Source: Curtobacterium sp. 458 (GTDB lineage Bacteria; Actinomycetota; Actinomycetes; Actinomycetales; Microbacteriaceae). Taken from it: a stretch of DNA of 64,000 nucleotides. The translations under genes were made by a program, and so were the position numbers. The stretch is from positions 1,128,072 to 1,192,071 of the forward strand of contig NZ_CP129104.1 of assembly GCF_030406605.1 (NCBI RefSeq), written 5' to 3'. The notes beneath the pieces were generated by a model. The model did not search any database and was not told where the DNA came from. It saw only the letters and a program-made list of their open reading frames with translations. Positions 27,209-35,020 of the stretch are shown in pieces. Numbering within the stretch: position 1 is the first letter of the stretch; each line of letters starts with the position of its first letter.

Positions 27209-27717
27209 CCGACGCGACCATCCAGACGCTGGACACCCCAGACGGTCCCTTCACCGTGCTCGAGGACCCCGAGGGGCGGGTCCTCGCCTCGGGCTGGACC
27301 GACTCCGTCGAGCGGATCCTCGGCCGACTCGCCGAGCGGAACCGGCCCGAGCGGGTGGTCGACGGGCGGGTCGCCTCCGCCGAGGCCGTCGACGCCTTCT
27401 ACGCGGGCGAGGTCGAGCACGCGATGCAGGTGCCGGTCCGGCAGTCCGGCACCGAGCTCTTCACCGAGGGGTGGCGGCAGCTCCGGCTCATCCCGGCCGG
27501 CGTGGTCCTCACCTACCGGGAGTTCGCCGCGGCGATGGGGCGGCCCGATGCCGTGCGCGCCGCCGCGAGCGTCTGCGCGCGGAACGCCCCGGCGCTCTTC
27601 GTGCCGTGCCACCGGGTGCTCCGGAGCGACGGGACCCTCGGCGGGTTCGCGTGGGGGCTCGACGTCAAGCGGTCCCTGCTCGAGCGCGAGTCCGTCGGGA
27701 CGACGGCGCTCGTCTGA
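27205..27717 (+). CDS. ogt: Methylated-DNA-protein cysteine methyltransferase
   Basis: 170 aa. The acceptor is C135 in the conserved VPCHRVL, and the HTH part with LIPAGVVLTYREFA is typical. Repairs O6-methylguanine by irreversible transfer of the methyl group to the cysteine. Coupled to the Ada/AlkA fusion by a 4-bp overlap, so both repair steps are expressed together. Confidence 0.93.
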   Translation: MTDATIQTLDTPDGPFTVLEDPEGRVLASGWTDSVERILGRLAERNRPERVVDGRVASAEAVDAFYAGEVEHAMQVPVRQSGTELFTEGWRQLRLIPAGVVLTYREFAAAMGRPDAVRAAASVCARNAPALFVPCHRVLRSDGTLGGFAWGLDVKRSLLERESVGTTALV

Positions 27718-27754
27718 GGGCTGCACCGCGCCGTCCTCCCCCTGGTTGCGGGTG

Positions 27755-27783
27755 TTGGCGCGCGCTCGCGGCCCTGCCATGCT
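27755..27783 (+). promoter_or_regulatory. Sigma-70-like promoter
   Basis: TTGGCG (27755-27760) and CATGCT (27778-27783) with a 17-bp spacer, about 70 nt before the next ATG. One of the few spots here with a spaced promoter and a 5 prime leader. Confidence 0.45.
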
Positions 27784-27853
27784 CGACAGGACCTCACGCA
27801 CGGTCCGTCCCGAGGACCCGGCGAACCGCCGTCGCACGACCCTCGAGGACCGC

Positions 27854-28696
27854 ATGCACCCACACGCTCCCCCGCCCGCCGTCGACCGCACGGTCCGCTC
27901 CGCCGACGGCACCGAGCTCGCCGTGACCGAGACCGGCACCGGGCCCTCGCTCGTGGTGGTCGGCGGTGCGTTCGACCACCGGGGCACGCCCTACCTCGAA
28001 CGACTCGTCGCGGCGCTCGCCGACCGGTACCGCGTCGTCGCCTACGACCGCCGCGGCCGGGGCGCTTCGGGGGACACCGAGCCGTGGGCGATCGAACGCG
28101 AGGTCGAGGACCTGTCCGCCGTCGTGGAGTCGGTGCCCGGTCCCGTCGCGGCCTTCGGTGCCTGCGTGGGCGCGGGGGTGCTGCTGCACGGGCTCGCGGC
28201 CGGCGTCCCGATCACCCGCGCGGTCCTCTTCGAGCCGCCGTTCCGGGCGAGCATCGAGCACCACGTGGACGACGTCGTGTTCGCGGACCTGCTCGACGAG
28301 CACGTCGGGGTGGGTCGGCGGTCCCAGACGGTCCGGGCGTTCCTCGCGCACGTCCTCGGCGTCCCGATGGGGCAGGTCGCACTGCTCCGGCTCCGACCGG
28401 CGGTGTGGTCGGCCCTGCTCGGCGACGCGCACGTGCTGCCGCGCGACGTCCGGGTGCTCAACGGCCTCGTCATCCCCGAGCGCGTCGCCGCGGCGGTCGG
28501 GGTGCCGGTGCTCGTCGCCTCCGGGGACGCCGGACCGGAGTTCATGGGGCAGGCAGCACGGGCGCTCGCCGAGGCGATCCCGGGGGCGGTGCACATCCAA
28601 CTCGCCGGGCAGTGGCACCGGCCGGAGCCCGCGGTGGTCCGGCGGACGGTCGACCGGTTCGTGGGGAGTGCGCAGGCTGCGAAGACGGACGGGTGA
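27854..28696 (+). CDS. Alpha/beta hydrolase with cysteine at the nucleophile position
   Basis: 280 aa, alpha/beta-hydrolase fold (oxyanion stretch GGAFDHRGTPYLERLV, RVVAYDRRGRGASGD). The nucleophile elbow reads FGACVGAG, giving C104 where most relatives have serine; dienelactone hydrolases also use Cys. The C-terminal LAGQWHRPEPAVV has the expected histidine. The last codons lie within a 32-bp sequence that is repeated at the start of the next gene. Substrate unknown. Confidence 0.8.
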   Translation: MHPHAPPPAVDRTVRSADGTELAVTETGTGPSLVVVGGAFDHRGTPYLERLVAALADRYRVVAYDRRGRGASGDTEPWAIEREVEDLSAVVESVPGPVAAFGACVGAGVLLHGLAAGVPITRAVLFEPPFRASIEHHVDDVVFADLLDEHVGVGRRSQTVRAFLAHVLGVPMGQVALLRLRPAVWSALLGDAHVLPRDVRVLNGLVIPERVAAAVGVPVLVASGDAGPEFMGQAARALAEAIPGAVHIQLAGQWHRPEPAVVRRTVDRFVGSAQAAKTDG

Positions 28697-28758
28697 CCGC
28701 ACCCCGTCCTCCGGGGTCCAGTACTCCTGCGAAGATGGACGGGTGACCGCACCCCGTC
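28677..28758 (+). repeat. 32-bp direct repeat, 50 bp apart
   Basis: 28677-28708 and 28727-28758 are identical except for one base. The second copy holds the GAAGAT -10 and the GTG start of the HAD gene; the first copy forms the end of the hydrolase gene, whose stop lies in the copied GTGA. It is a local duplication of a promoter and start site. Confidence 0.85.
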
Positions 28759-29615
28759 TCGGACTCCTGCTCGACGTCGACGGCCCCATCGCCAGCCCGG
28801 TGACCCGGACCATCGCGATCCCGAGCATCGTCGAGGACCTCGTCGCCCTCGCCGCCGAAGGCATCCCCATCGTCTTCAACACCGGCCGGAGCGACGCCTT
28901 CATCCGCGCCGAGGTCGTGGCGCCGCTGCTCGCCGGCGGCCTGACCGAGGACACCCGCGTGCACGCCGTCTGCGAGAAGGGCGCCGTCTGGTGCTCGATC
29001 GGCCCGCAGTACGAGGGCGGGATGGGCGAGCTCACGGTGGCCGACGACCTCGCGCTGCCGAGCGACTACGCGGACGAGATGCGCGAGCTGGTCCGGACCG
29101 AGTACGCCGACCTGGTCTTCTTCGACGAGACGAAGCGCGCGATGGTGTCGATCGAGCAGCGCGTCGAGGTGCCGAACGCCACGTACCTCGCGCGCCAGGC
29201 CGAGTTCGACGCGCAGGCGATGGCCGCGCTCGTGCGTCGCGGGCTCGGCGTCCGTCGGCTCGACGACGTCCGACCGGCGGCCGACGGCAGCGTCGCGTGG
29301 CGGGTCGACCCGACGATCATCTCGACCGACGTCGAATCGGACCGGAGCGGCAAGGACCTCGGTGCCGAGCGATCCCTGGAGCTCCTCGCGGCCGACGGCG
29401 AGCTGCCGATCGCGTGGCGGACGATGGGCGACTCCCGGAGCGACTACGCGATGGCGGACTGGCTGCACGCGAACGGCCACGACGTCGCGCACGTGGACGT
29501 CCGTCCGGCCGACGGGGTGCCGGCGACGCCGTACCCGGTGCTCACCGCTCCCGATGGCGTCATCCACGACGAGGCCGGCGCCCGCTTCCTGCGCGACTGG
29601 ACCCGCGCGGCCTGA
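28743..29615 (+). CDS. HAD-superfamily hydrolase (Cof/sugar-phosphatase type)
   Basis: 290 aa. Begins with a slightly altered motif I, LLLDVDGPIASP, then NTGRSDAF (motif II) and late TMGDSRSDYAMADWL (motif IV). The large inserted cap between motifs II and III suggests the Cof or phosphomannomutase-like class. GTG start at 28743 with GAAGAT 7 nt upstream, leaderless. Probably a sugar-phosphate phosphatase; substrate unknown. Confidence 0.78.
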   Translation: MTAPRLGLLLDVDGPIASPVTRTIAIPSIVEDLVALAAEGIPIVFNTGRSDAFIRAEVVAPLLAGGLTEDTRVHAVCEKGAVWCSIGPQYEGGMGELTVADDLALPSDYADEMRELVRTEYADLVFFDETKRAMVSIEQRVEVPNATYLARQAEFDAQAMAALVRRGLGVRRLDDVRPAADGSVAWRVDPTIISTDVESDRSGKDLGAERSLELLAADGELPIAWRTMGDSRSDYAMADWLHANGHDVAHVDVRPADGVPATPYPVLTAPDGVIHDEAGARFLRDWTRAA

Positions 29616-29674
29616 CCGGACCCGCGCCGCCTGACCGGACCGCCGCCGGCCGGTGGCTGCGCACCGGAGCCGAC

Positions 29675-29689
29675 CCGTGCCTCCCGGCT
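29675..29689 (-). repeat. Dispersed 15-bp motif, one-base variant
   Basis: CCGTGCCTCCCGGCT on the plus strand, one base different from the exact family member, in the 228-bp gap before the permease. The same gap also holds a short direct repeat of GCCTGACCGGACC at its left end. Confidence 0.6.
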
Positions 29690-29774
29690 GTCATCGCGAC
29701 CGCCGCGACGCGAGCCGCCGCGAGCCCGCCGGCCCGAACCGTTCCGCCACGGAAGGACCGTCCGGACAGACGCT

Positions 29775-29804
29775 TTGCGTGCCGGGGTGGTACACCAGTA
29801 CCCT
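29775..29804 (+). promoter_or_regulatory. Promoter of the amino-acid permease
   Basis: TTGCGT (29775-29780) and TACCCT (29799-29804), 18-bp spacer, about 40 nt before the ATG of the permease gene. Confidence 0.5.
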
Positions 29805-29843
29805 CACGGGGTCCGCCGCCCAGCCGATGACGGGAACCACCCC

Positions 29844-31319
29844 ATGGCAACACCGCTCCGTGTCAAGTCGATCGAGGCCTCCCTCGCCGACTCCGAAGAG
29901 CAGGGACGCTCGCTGAAGCGGTCCCTCAAGACGTTCGACATCGCCGCGATGGGCATCGCGGTCGCGGTCGGCGCCGGCATCTTCTCGGTGGGCGCGAACG
30001 CCGCCGCGAACTTCGCCGGGCCGAGCGTCATCGTGTCGTTCATCCTCGCCGCCGTCACGTGTGGTCTGGCGATCATGTGCTACGCCGAGTTCGCCTCGAC
30101 GATCCCCGTCGCCGGCTCCGCGTACACGTTCACCTACGCCACGATGGGCGAGCTGCTCGCCTGGATCGTCGGGTGGGACCTCATCCTCGAGACCCTGACG
30201 GCCAGCGCCGTGATCGCGAAGTACTGGGGCATCTACCTCAGCACCGCGTTCGACGTCTTCGGGGTGAAGCTGCCCGACTCGATCGCCATCGGTCCGATCG
30301 GCTTCGCGTGGGGGCCGGTCCTCATCGTCGCGGTCTTCACCGTGCTGCTGGCCTTCGGCACGCGGCTGTCGTCGCGCGTCTCCGCGGTCATCACGATCGT
30401 CAAGGTCGCCATCGTGGTGTTCGTCATCGTCGCGGGCGCGTTCTTCGTCAAGGCCGCCAACTTCACGCCGTTCGTGCCGCCGGCCGCGCCGTCGAAGGGT
30501 GCCGACGGCAGCTTCTGGACGCAGTCCCTCGTGTCCTGGGCGACCGGCTCGGCCCCGGCGCAGTACGGCGTGTTCGGCCTGCTCGCCGCGGCGTCCCTCG
30601 TGTTCTTCGCGTTCATCGGCTTCGACGTCGTCGCCACGAGCGCCGAGGAGACCGAGAACCCGCAGAAGACCCTGCCCCGTGGCATCTTCCTCGGGCTCGG
30701 CATCGTGACCGTCCTGTACGTCGCCGTGTCCGTCGTCATCACCGGCATGGTGTCGTACCAGCGGCTCGCGCAGGAGGACTCGCCGTCGCTCGCCTCGGCC
30801 TTCTCGATCGTCGGGCTGCCCTGGGCCGCAGGGATCATCGCGATCGGCTCGCTCGTCGGCCTGACCACGGTCGTGATGGTGCTGCTCCTCGGCCTGTCCC
30901 GCATCGTGTTCTCGATGAGCCGCGACGGGCTGCTCCCGCGCTGGTTCTCGCAGACGAACCCGAAGACGCAGACCCCGGTCCGCGTCCAGGTGGTCGCCGG
31001 TGTCGTCGTCGCGGTGCTCGCTGGCTTCTTCCCGGTCGAGAAGCTCGAGGGCATGATCAACATCGGCACACTGTCGGCGTTCGTCCTCGTGTCGATCGGC
31101 ATCGTCGTGCTGCGTCGGTCGCGGCCGGACGCACCCCGTGCCTTCCGGGTGCCGTGGTCGCCCGTGCTGCCGATCCTGTCCGCGGTGCTGTGCTTCTGGC
31201 TGATGCTCAACCTCGAGGTCGAGACCTGGCTGCGCTTCGTGATCTGGCTGGCGATCGGCTTCGCGATCTACTTCGGGTACAGCCGCCGCCACAGCCGGGT
31301 CGGGCAGCGTCTGCAGTAA
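29844..31319 (+). CDS. Amino-acid permease (APC/CAT type)
   Basis: 491 aa, twelve or more spans; the N-terminus SLKRSLKTFDIAAMGIAVAVGAGIF is broken here only for length and is typical of cationic-amino-acid-transporter-like APC members, as are SAEETENPQKTLPRGI and the late PVRVQVVAG loop. Probably imports amino acids; the substrate is not clear. I chose ATG 29844 over a longer frame because it starts at the cytosolic tail normal for the family and fits the promoter. Followed by a strong palindrome. Confidence 0.88.
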   Translation: MATPLRVKSIEASLADSEEQGRSLKRSLKTFDIAAMGIAVAVGAGIFSVGANAAANFAGPSVIVSFILAAVTCGLAIMCYAEFASTIPVAGSAYTFTYATMGELLAWIVGWDLILETLTASAVIAKYWGIYLSTAFDVFGVKLPDSIAIGPIGFAWGPVLIVAVFTVLLAFGTRLSSRVSAVITIVKVAIVVFVIVAGAFFVKAANFTPFVPPAAPSKGADGSFWTQSLVSWATGSAPAQYGVFGLLAAASLVFFAFIGFDVVATSAEETENPQKTLPRGIFLGLGIVTVLYVAVSVVITGMVSYQRLAQEDSPSLASAFSIVGLPWAAGIIAIGSLVGLTTVVMVLLLGLSRIVFSMSRDGLLPRWFSQTNPKTQTPVRVQVVAGVVVAVLAGFFPVEKLEGMINIGTLSAFVLVSIGIVVLRRSRPDAPRAFRVPWSPVLPILSAVLCFWLMLNLEVETWLRFVIWLAIGFAIYFGYSRRHSRVGQRLQ

Positions 31320-31343
31320 CGCGCTCCCTCCCGAACCACGGAA

Positions 31344-31382
31344 GCGACATCGAACCACTCCGCCGGAGTGGTTCGATGTCGC
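31344..31382. repeat. Palindrome D, shorter relative of the 60-nt family; bidirectional terminator-like
   Basis: 19-bp perfect arms (GCGACATCGAACCACTCCG and its complement) around one base. It sits between the convergent permease and LysE genes. The core CGAACCAC is shared with copy B, and the flanks are AACCACGG and CCTCGGTT. Could stop transcription from both sides. Confidence 0.8.
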
Positions 31383-31419
31383 CTCCTCGGTTCCGAGCGG
31401 CTCGCGGCAGGGCCGCGCG

Positions 31420-32217
31420 CTACGCGCCGACGACGAGCGCGATGCCGAAGCCGAGCATCACGACGGCGACCAGGCCGTCGAACACCCGCCACGTGAGCGG
31501 CTTCGCGAACAACGGTCGGAGCAGCCGTCCGCCGAACCCCACCGCGGCGAACCACACGCAGCTCGCGAGGACCGCCCCCACCGTCCACGGCCACCGCTCG
31601 ACGGCGCCCTGCTGGTTCGCCACGGACCCGAGGAACACCAGCGTGTCCAGGTACACGTGCGGGTTCGCCCACGTGAAGACGAGCATGGTCGCCACCGCCC
31701 CGCGCACGGTCGGGATCCGCCCTGGAGGCACGGTGCGCGTCGTCCGCGCCGCCACCGCGGGTGCGCCGGGCGCGACGGCCACCGCGCCGTCGCGCCCGTC
31801 CGTGGACTCCGCGCTCCGGCGTGACGCGGCGCGGAGTCCCCGCGACGGCGCGACCTCGGCGACGTCCGAGGCGGGCACCGCGACGCCGTCGTCCGCTGCC
31901 GCGTCGTCGAGCCGCATGGTGTCGCCCGAGGGGCGGAGGGCGCGACGCGCCGCGAGCACGCCGTAGGTCACGAGGAACGCCGCCCCGACGAAGCGTACGA
32001 CGACGAGCGCGACCGGGAACCGCTCCACGACCGCGCCGACCCCGAGCACCCCCGCCACGATGAGGACGGCATCGGACAGGGCGCAGACGACCACGGCGGC
32101 GGTCACCACCCGGAGGCCCGCGGACACCGCGAGGCGCAGCAGGTACGTGTTCTGCACGCCGATCGCCACGATCAGCGCGAGTCCGGTGCCGAGGCCGGCG
32201 AGCAGGGGGAGGAGCAC
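31420..32217 (-). CDS. LysE/ArgO-family amino-acid exporter
   Basis: 265 aa, six spans. The start GLALIVAIGVQNTYLLR and the later TWANPHVYLDTLVFLGSVA are the LysE signatures; it would export basic amino acids. Between spans 3 and 4 is an unusually long hydrophilic insert of about 75 residues, low in complexity, and a copy of the dispersed GGAGGC motif (31721-31732) is embedded in its coding sequence. GTG start 32217 with TACGGT before it. Divergent from its likely LysR regulator. Confidence 0.88.
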   Translation of the reverse strand: MLLPLLAGLGTGLALIVAIGVQNTYLLRLAVSAGLRVVTAAVVVCALSDAVLIVAGVLGVGAVVERFPVALVVVRFVGAAFLVTYGVLAARRALRPSGDTMRLDDAAADDGVAVPASDVAEVAPSRGLRAASRRSAESTDGRDGAVAVAPGAPAVAARTTRTVPPGRIPTVRGAVATMLVFTWANPHVYLDTLVFLGSVANQQGAVERWPWTVGAVLASCVWFAAVGFGGRLLRPLFAKPLTWRVFDGLVAVVMLGFGIALVVGA

Positions 32218-32287
32218 GTCTCCGACCGTAGGACAGACGGTCGATGAAGCCCAGTTCACCTTCCTGCTGCACCGTAAGCTCTGCTGC

Positions 32288-33208
32288 ATGGCACGGTTCC
32301 AGCGCGAGCACCTCGAGACCCTGCTGGCCGTCGTCGACCACGGCACCCTCGACGCCGCCGCCCGCGCGCTGTCGATCACGCCGTCGGCGGTGTCGCAGCG
32401 TCTCAAGGCGATGGAGCAGCAGGCGGGCCGGGTCCTCGTGCGCCGAACCGTCCCGGTGGTGCCGACCGCCGCCGGCGAGGTCGTCCTCCGGCACGCTCGC
32501 CAGGCCAGACTGCTCGACGAGGAGACCGCGCGCGCCCTCGACGGCGACACCGGCTCCGTGCCGTCGATCCCGCTCGCCGTCAACGCCGACTCCCTCGGCA
32601 CCTGGTTCCTCGACGCGCTCGCACGGGTCCGTGCCGACACCGAGGTGGTGTTCGACCTGCACCGCGAGGACCAGGACCGGACGGCGGAACTGCTGCGCGC
32701 GGGCACCGTCATGGCCGCGGTGACCGCCGAGGCCGATCCCGTCCAGGGGTGCTCGTCGGTCGCCCTGGGCATCGACCGGTACCGCGCCGTCGCCGCGCCC
32801 GCGTTCGTCGAGCGGTACCTCGCCGACCTCGACCTGCGGGCCGCGAGCGAGCGGCGGGTGCTCGACCGCCTCGACGGGGTGCCGCTCGTCGACTACGACC
32901 GTGACGACGACCTGCAGCAGGGCTACCTCCGCACGGTGCTCGGGCACGCGCCGCACGGCCCACGGCACTTCGTCCCGACGTCGGCCGACTTCGCCCGGGC
33001 GGTCGGCCTCGGCTTCGGGTGGGGGCTCCTCCCCGAGGCGCAGTGCACGGCGCTCCTGGCCCGCGGCGAGCTCGTCGAACTCGTCCCCGGGCGGCACGCG
33101 GACGTCGCGCTCTGGTGGCAGCGGTGGAACCTGGCGTCGCCGCTGCTCGAACGGGTGACGGCAGCGGTCCGGGCGACCGCGGCCGAACGGCTGCACCCGC
33201 CCCGCTGA
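32288..33208 (+). CDS. LysR regulator of the ArgP/LysG group
   Basis: 306 aa. N-terminal HTH (LETLLAVVDHGTLDAAARALSI is the family helix region, residues 9-30) and a substrate domain. ArgP/LysG proteins activate the divergent lysE/argO gene in response to lysine or arginine; the 70-bp gap between the genes is the expected binding region. TAAGCT just before the ATG suggests leaderless expression and possible autoregulation. Confidence 0.88.
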   Translation: MARFQREHLETLLAVVDHGTLDAAARALSITPSAVSQRLKAMEQQAGRVLVRRTVPVVPTAAGEVVLRHARQARLLDEETARALDGDTGSVPSIPLAVNADSLGTWFLDALARVRADTEVVFDLHREDQDRTAELLRAGTVMAAVTAEADPVQGCSSVALGIDRYRAVAAPAFVERYLADLDLRAASERRVLDRLDGVPLVDYDRDDDLQQGYLRTVLGHAPHGPRHFVPTSADFARAVGLGFGWGLLPEAQCTALLARGELVELVPGRHADVALWWQRWNLASPLLERVTAAVRATAAERLHPPR

Positions 33209-33733
33209 CGGCCGCTGCGTGGGGCGACCGCGCATCGTGCCGGACTCCGTGATCCGTTCCGCGCGGCGGCGGTCACTGCGCGAACGCGCAACCATCCCGT
33301 GCACCGGCGGAACGGACGAGCGGTAAGCCGCAATCCCGCCCGGAATCGACGCAAGTTCACCTTCTGGACACCTGGTGCGCGGCGCGCCTCCGTAGGCTCG
33401 ACCCACCTCGACGGTCACCCGCTGCCGGGGTGCTCGCCCCGCCGGCCACCCACCGGCCGGAGTGCTCCACCGGGCTGCCACGTGCCTCCCGGCCGAGCGC
33501 CGACGGACTCTGTCCGGCGGCCGAGCGCACCATCACCACGAGAACACCGAACACCCGCGGCCCACCCAGCCGCACGCACCACCCGGGTCGCCGACGTCGT
33601 CGACACCACCCCACGCGTCGGCGCCCGAAGCCGACGCGCGGGGTGACCGGGCCCGAGCCTGCCGCAGGAGGCGGCCGCGCTCTCCGGACGGTCCTGGCGC
33701 TGTCCGGAGGCGCCCCGGCGCACCGTCGAGGGC
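33209..33733. other. 525-bp gap without a convincing gene
   Basis: No frame has the codon usage of neighbouring genes. It contains TAGGCT at about 33393, a variant of the dispersed motif (33480-33494), a duplicated word CGGCCGAGCGC, and a 14-bp hairpin with one mismatch (33609-33622 with 33630-33643). TAGGCT to the hairpin would give an RNA of about 250 nt; whether one is made is unknown. Confidence 0.5.
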
Positions 33734-34228
33734 ATGTCGAGCAGATCCAGGACCGCCGCCGCGACGATCGTGGCCGCCACCCTCGCCGTGCTCCTCGCCG
33801 GGTGCACCGGCGCCGGTGCCCAGAACGGCAACCCGGTCGGCAAGGGACCGGCGAGCGACGACCCGGCGCGGACGACCTGCCCGGTCGCGGCGAAGGAAGC
33901 CGTCGACGTGATCGACGAAGCCGTCGGAGCCCACGACGACACCGACTTCGCGAGCGTCCGGGAGGGCGACGGCGGCTGGTACCTCGGGGCGTCGATCGCT
34001 CCGGCGGAGACGGACGACCCGAACGACGACGACGTGACCGTCTGGGCGACCTCGTCCGACCCGACGTCAGAGGACTTCGACGGACCCCTGTGGCCGGTCA
34101 ACCGTGCCGCGAAGGACGCCGCGGGTGACCAGGACGGTGCTGCGTCGGCGGCGCCCTCGGCGTTCACGGACGACTCGGACGCTGCGCGCTCCGTCCAGCA
34201 GTGCGTGGTGAACGCCGCGAACCGCTGA
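33734..34228 (+). CDS. Putative lipoprotein
   Basis: 164 aa. Signal peptide with hydrophobic core (about residues 8-22) and lipobox LLAGC, cysteine at 24, so it should be lipid-anchored outside the membrane. The rest is acidic (Asp/Ala-rich) with two cysteines that might pair (TTCPVA and VQQCVVNAANR). No family recognised. The ATG is the only start giving a complete signal peptide. Confidence 0.75.
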   Translation: MSSRSRTAAATIVAATLAVLLAGCTGAGAQNGNPVGKGPASDDPARTTCPVAAKEAVDVIDEAVGAHDDTDFASVREGDGGWYLGASIAPAETDDPNDDDVTVWATSSDPTSEDFDGPLWPVNRAAKDAAGDQDGAASAAPSAFTDDSDAARSVQQCVVNAANR

Positions 34229-34240
34229 TCCGTCGGCTGG

Positions 34241-35020
34241 TCAGGTCTGGCAGCGCGGGCACCAGTAGGTGTCCCGCAGTGTGAGCTCGGACTCACCGAG
34301 CTCCCCGCGGCGCACCGGGGTCCCGCAGCGCAGGCACGGCTTGCCCGCACGCCCGTAGACCCACAGTCGGCGGCCGGGCCGGTCGACGCCGGTCGTGATC
34401 CGGGCGTTGCGGTCCCGGTTCGCGGTGATGAGCCGCGACGCCAGCGCGATGACCCGCGCCGGGTCCGGCACCTGCCCGACGGGACGTGTCGGGAGCACGC
34501 CCCGGAGGAAGCAGAGCTCGGCGCGGTAGACGTTGCCGAGGCCCGCGAGGACGCGCTGGTCGAGCAGGGCGAGCCCGATCGGACGCTGCGGGTCGCGCGT
34601 GAGGTTCGCGAGCGCCAGGTCGGCGTCCCAGTCCTCGCCGAGGAGGTCCGGCCCGAGGTACCCGACGATCTCGGGCTCCTGCTCGCGCGGCACCACCTCG
34701 AGGATGCCGAGCGTGAACCCCACCGTCGAGACGTCGGCCGCGTCGAGCACGACACGCGCCTGGTGTGCCGGACGGCGCCACCGCTCACCGGGGGCGTACA
34801 CGTCCCACCTGCCCTCCATCTTGAGGTGCGAGTGGACGGTGAGGTCCCCGATGCGGTGCAGCAGGTGCTTCCCGCGTGGGACGACCTCGTCGACGGTGCG
34901 GCCCACGAGGTCGAGCGTCGCGAAGGCGGGCACGCGGAAGTCGCTCCGGGTGAGTTCCTTGCCGGAGAGGGCCGCGTGCAGCCGGTGTGCGGCTCGGTGG
35001 ACGGTGTCGCCCTCAGGCAC
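34241..35020 (-). CDS. nei: Endonuclease VIII-like DNA glycosylase (Nei2 type)
   Basis: 259 aa. After the initiator comes PEGDTVHR, giving the catalytic proline and glutamate; LHRIGDLTVHSHLKMEGRW is the conserved loop, and the C-terminal zinc finger has CLRCG and WCPRC. Excises oxidised bases and cuts the strand. GTG start at 35020 overlaps the end of lhr by 8 nt, so helicase and glycosylase form one operon, an arrangement common in actinobacteria. Confidence 0.92.
   Translation of the reverse strand: MPEGDTVHRAAHRLHAALSGKELTRSDFRVPAFATLDLVGRTVDEVVPRGKHLLHRIGDLTVHSHLKMEGRWDVYAPGERWRRPAHQARVVLDAADVSTVGFTLGILEVVPREQEPEIVGYLGPDLLGEDWDADLALANLTRDPQRPIGLALLDQRVLAGLGNVYRAELCFLRGVLPTRPVGQVPDPARVIALASRLITANRDRNARITTGVDRPGRRLWVYGRAGKPCLRCGTPVRRGELGESELTLRDTYWCPRCQT

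Noticed and set aside
33430..34128. Open frames running through the gap before the lipoprotein gene
   Set aside because: Arg/Pro-rich, no ribosome binding site, and codon usage unlike neighbours; the lipoprotein with signal peptide is in another frame.
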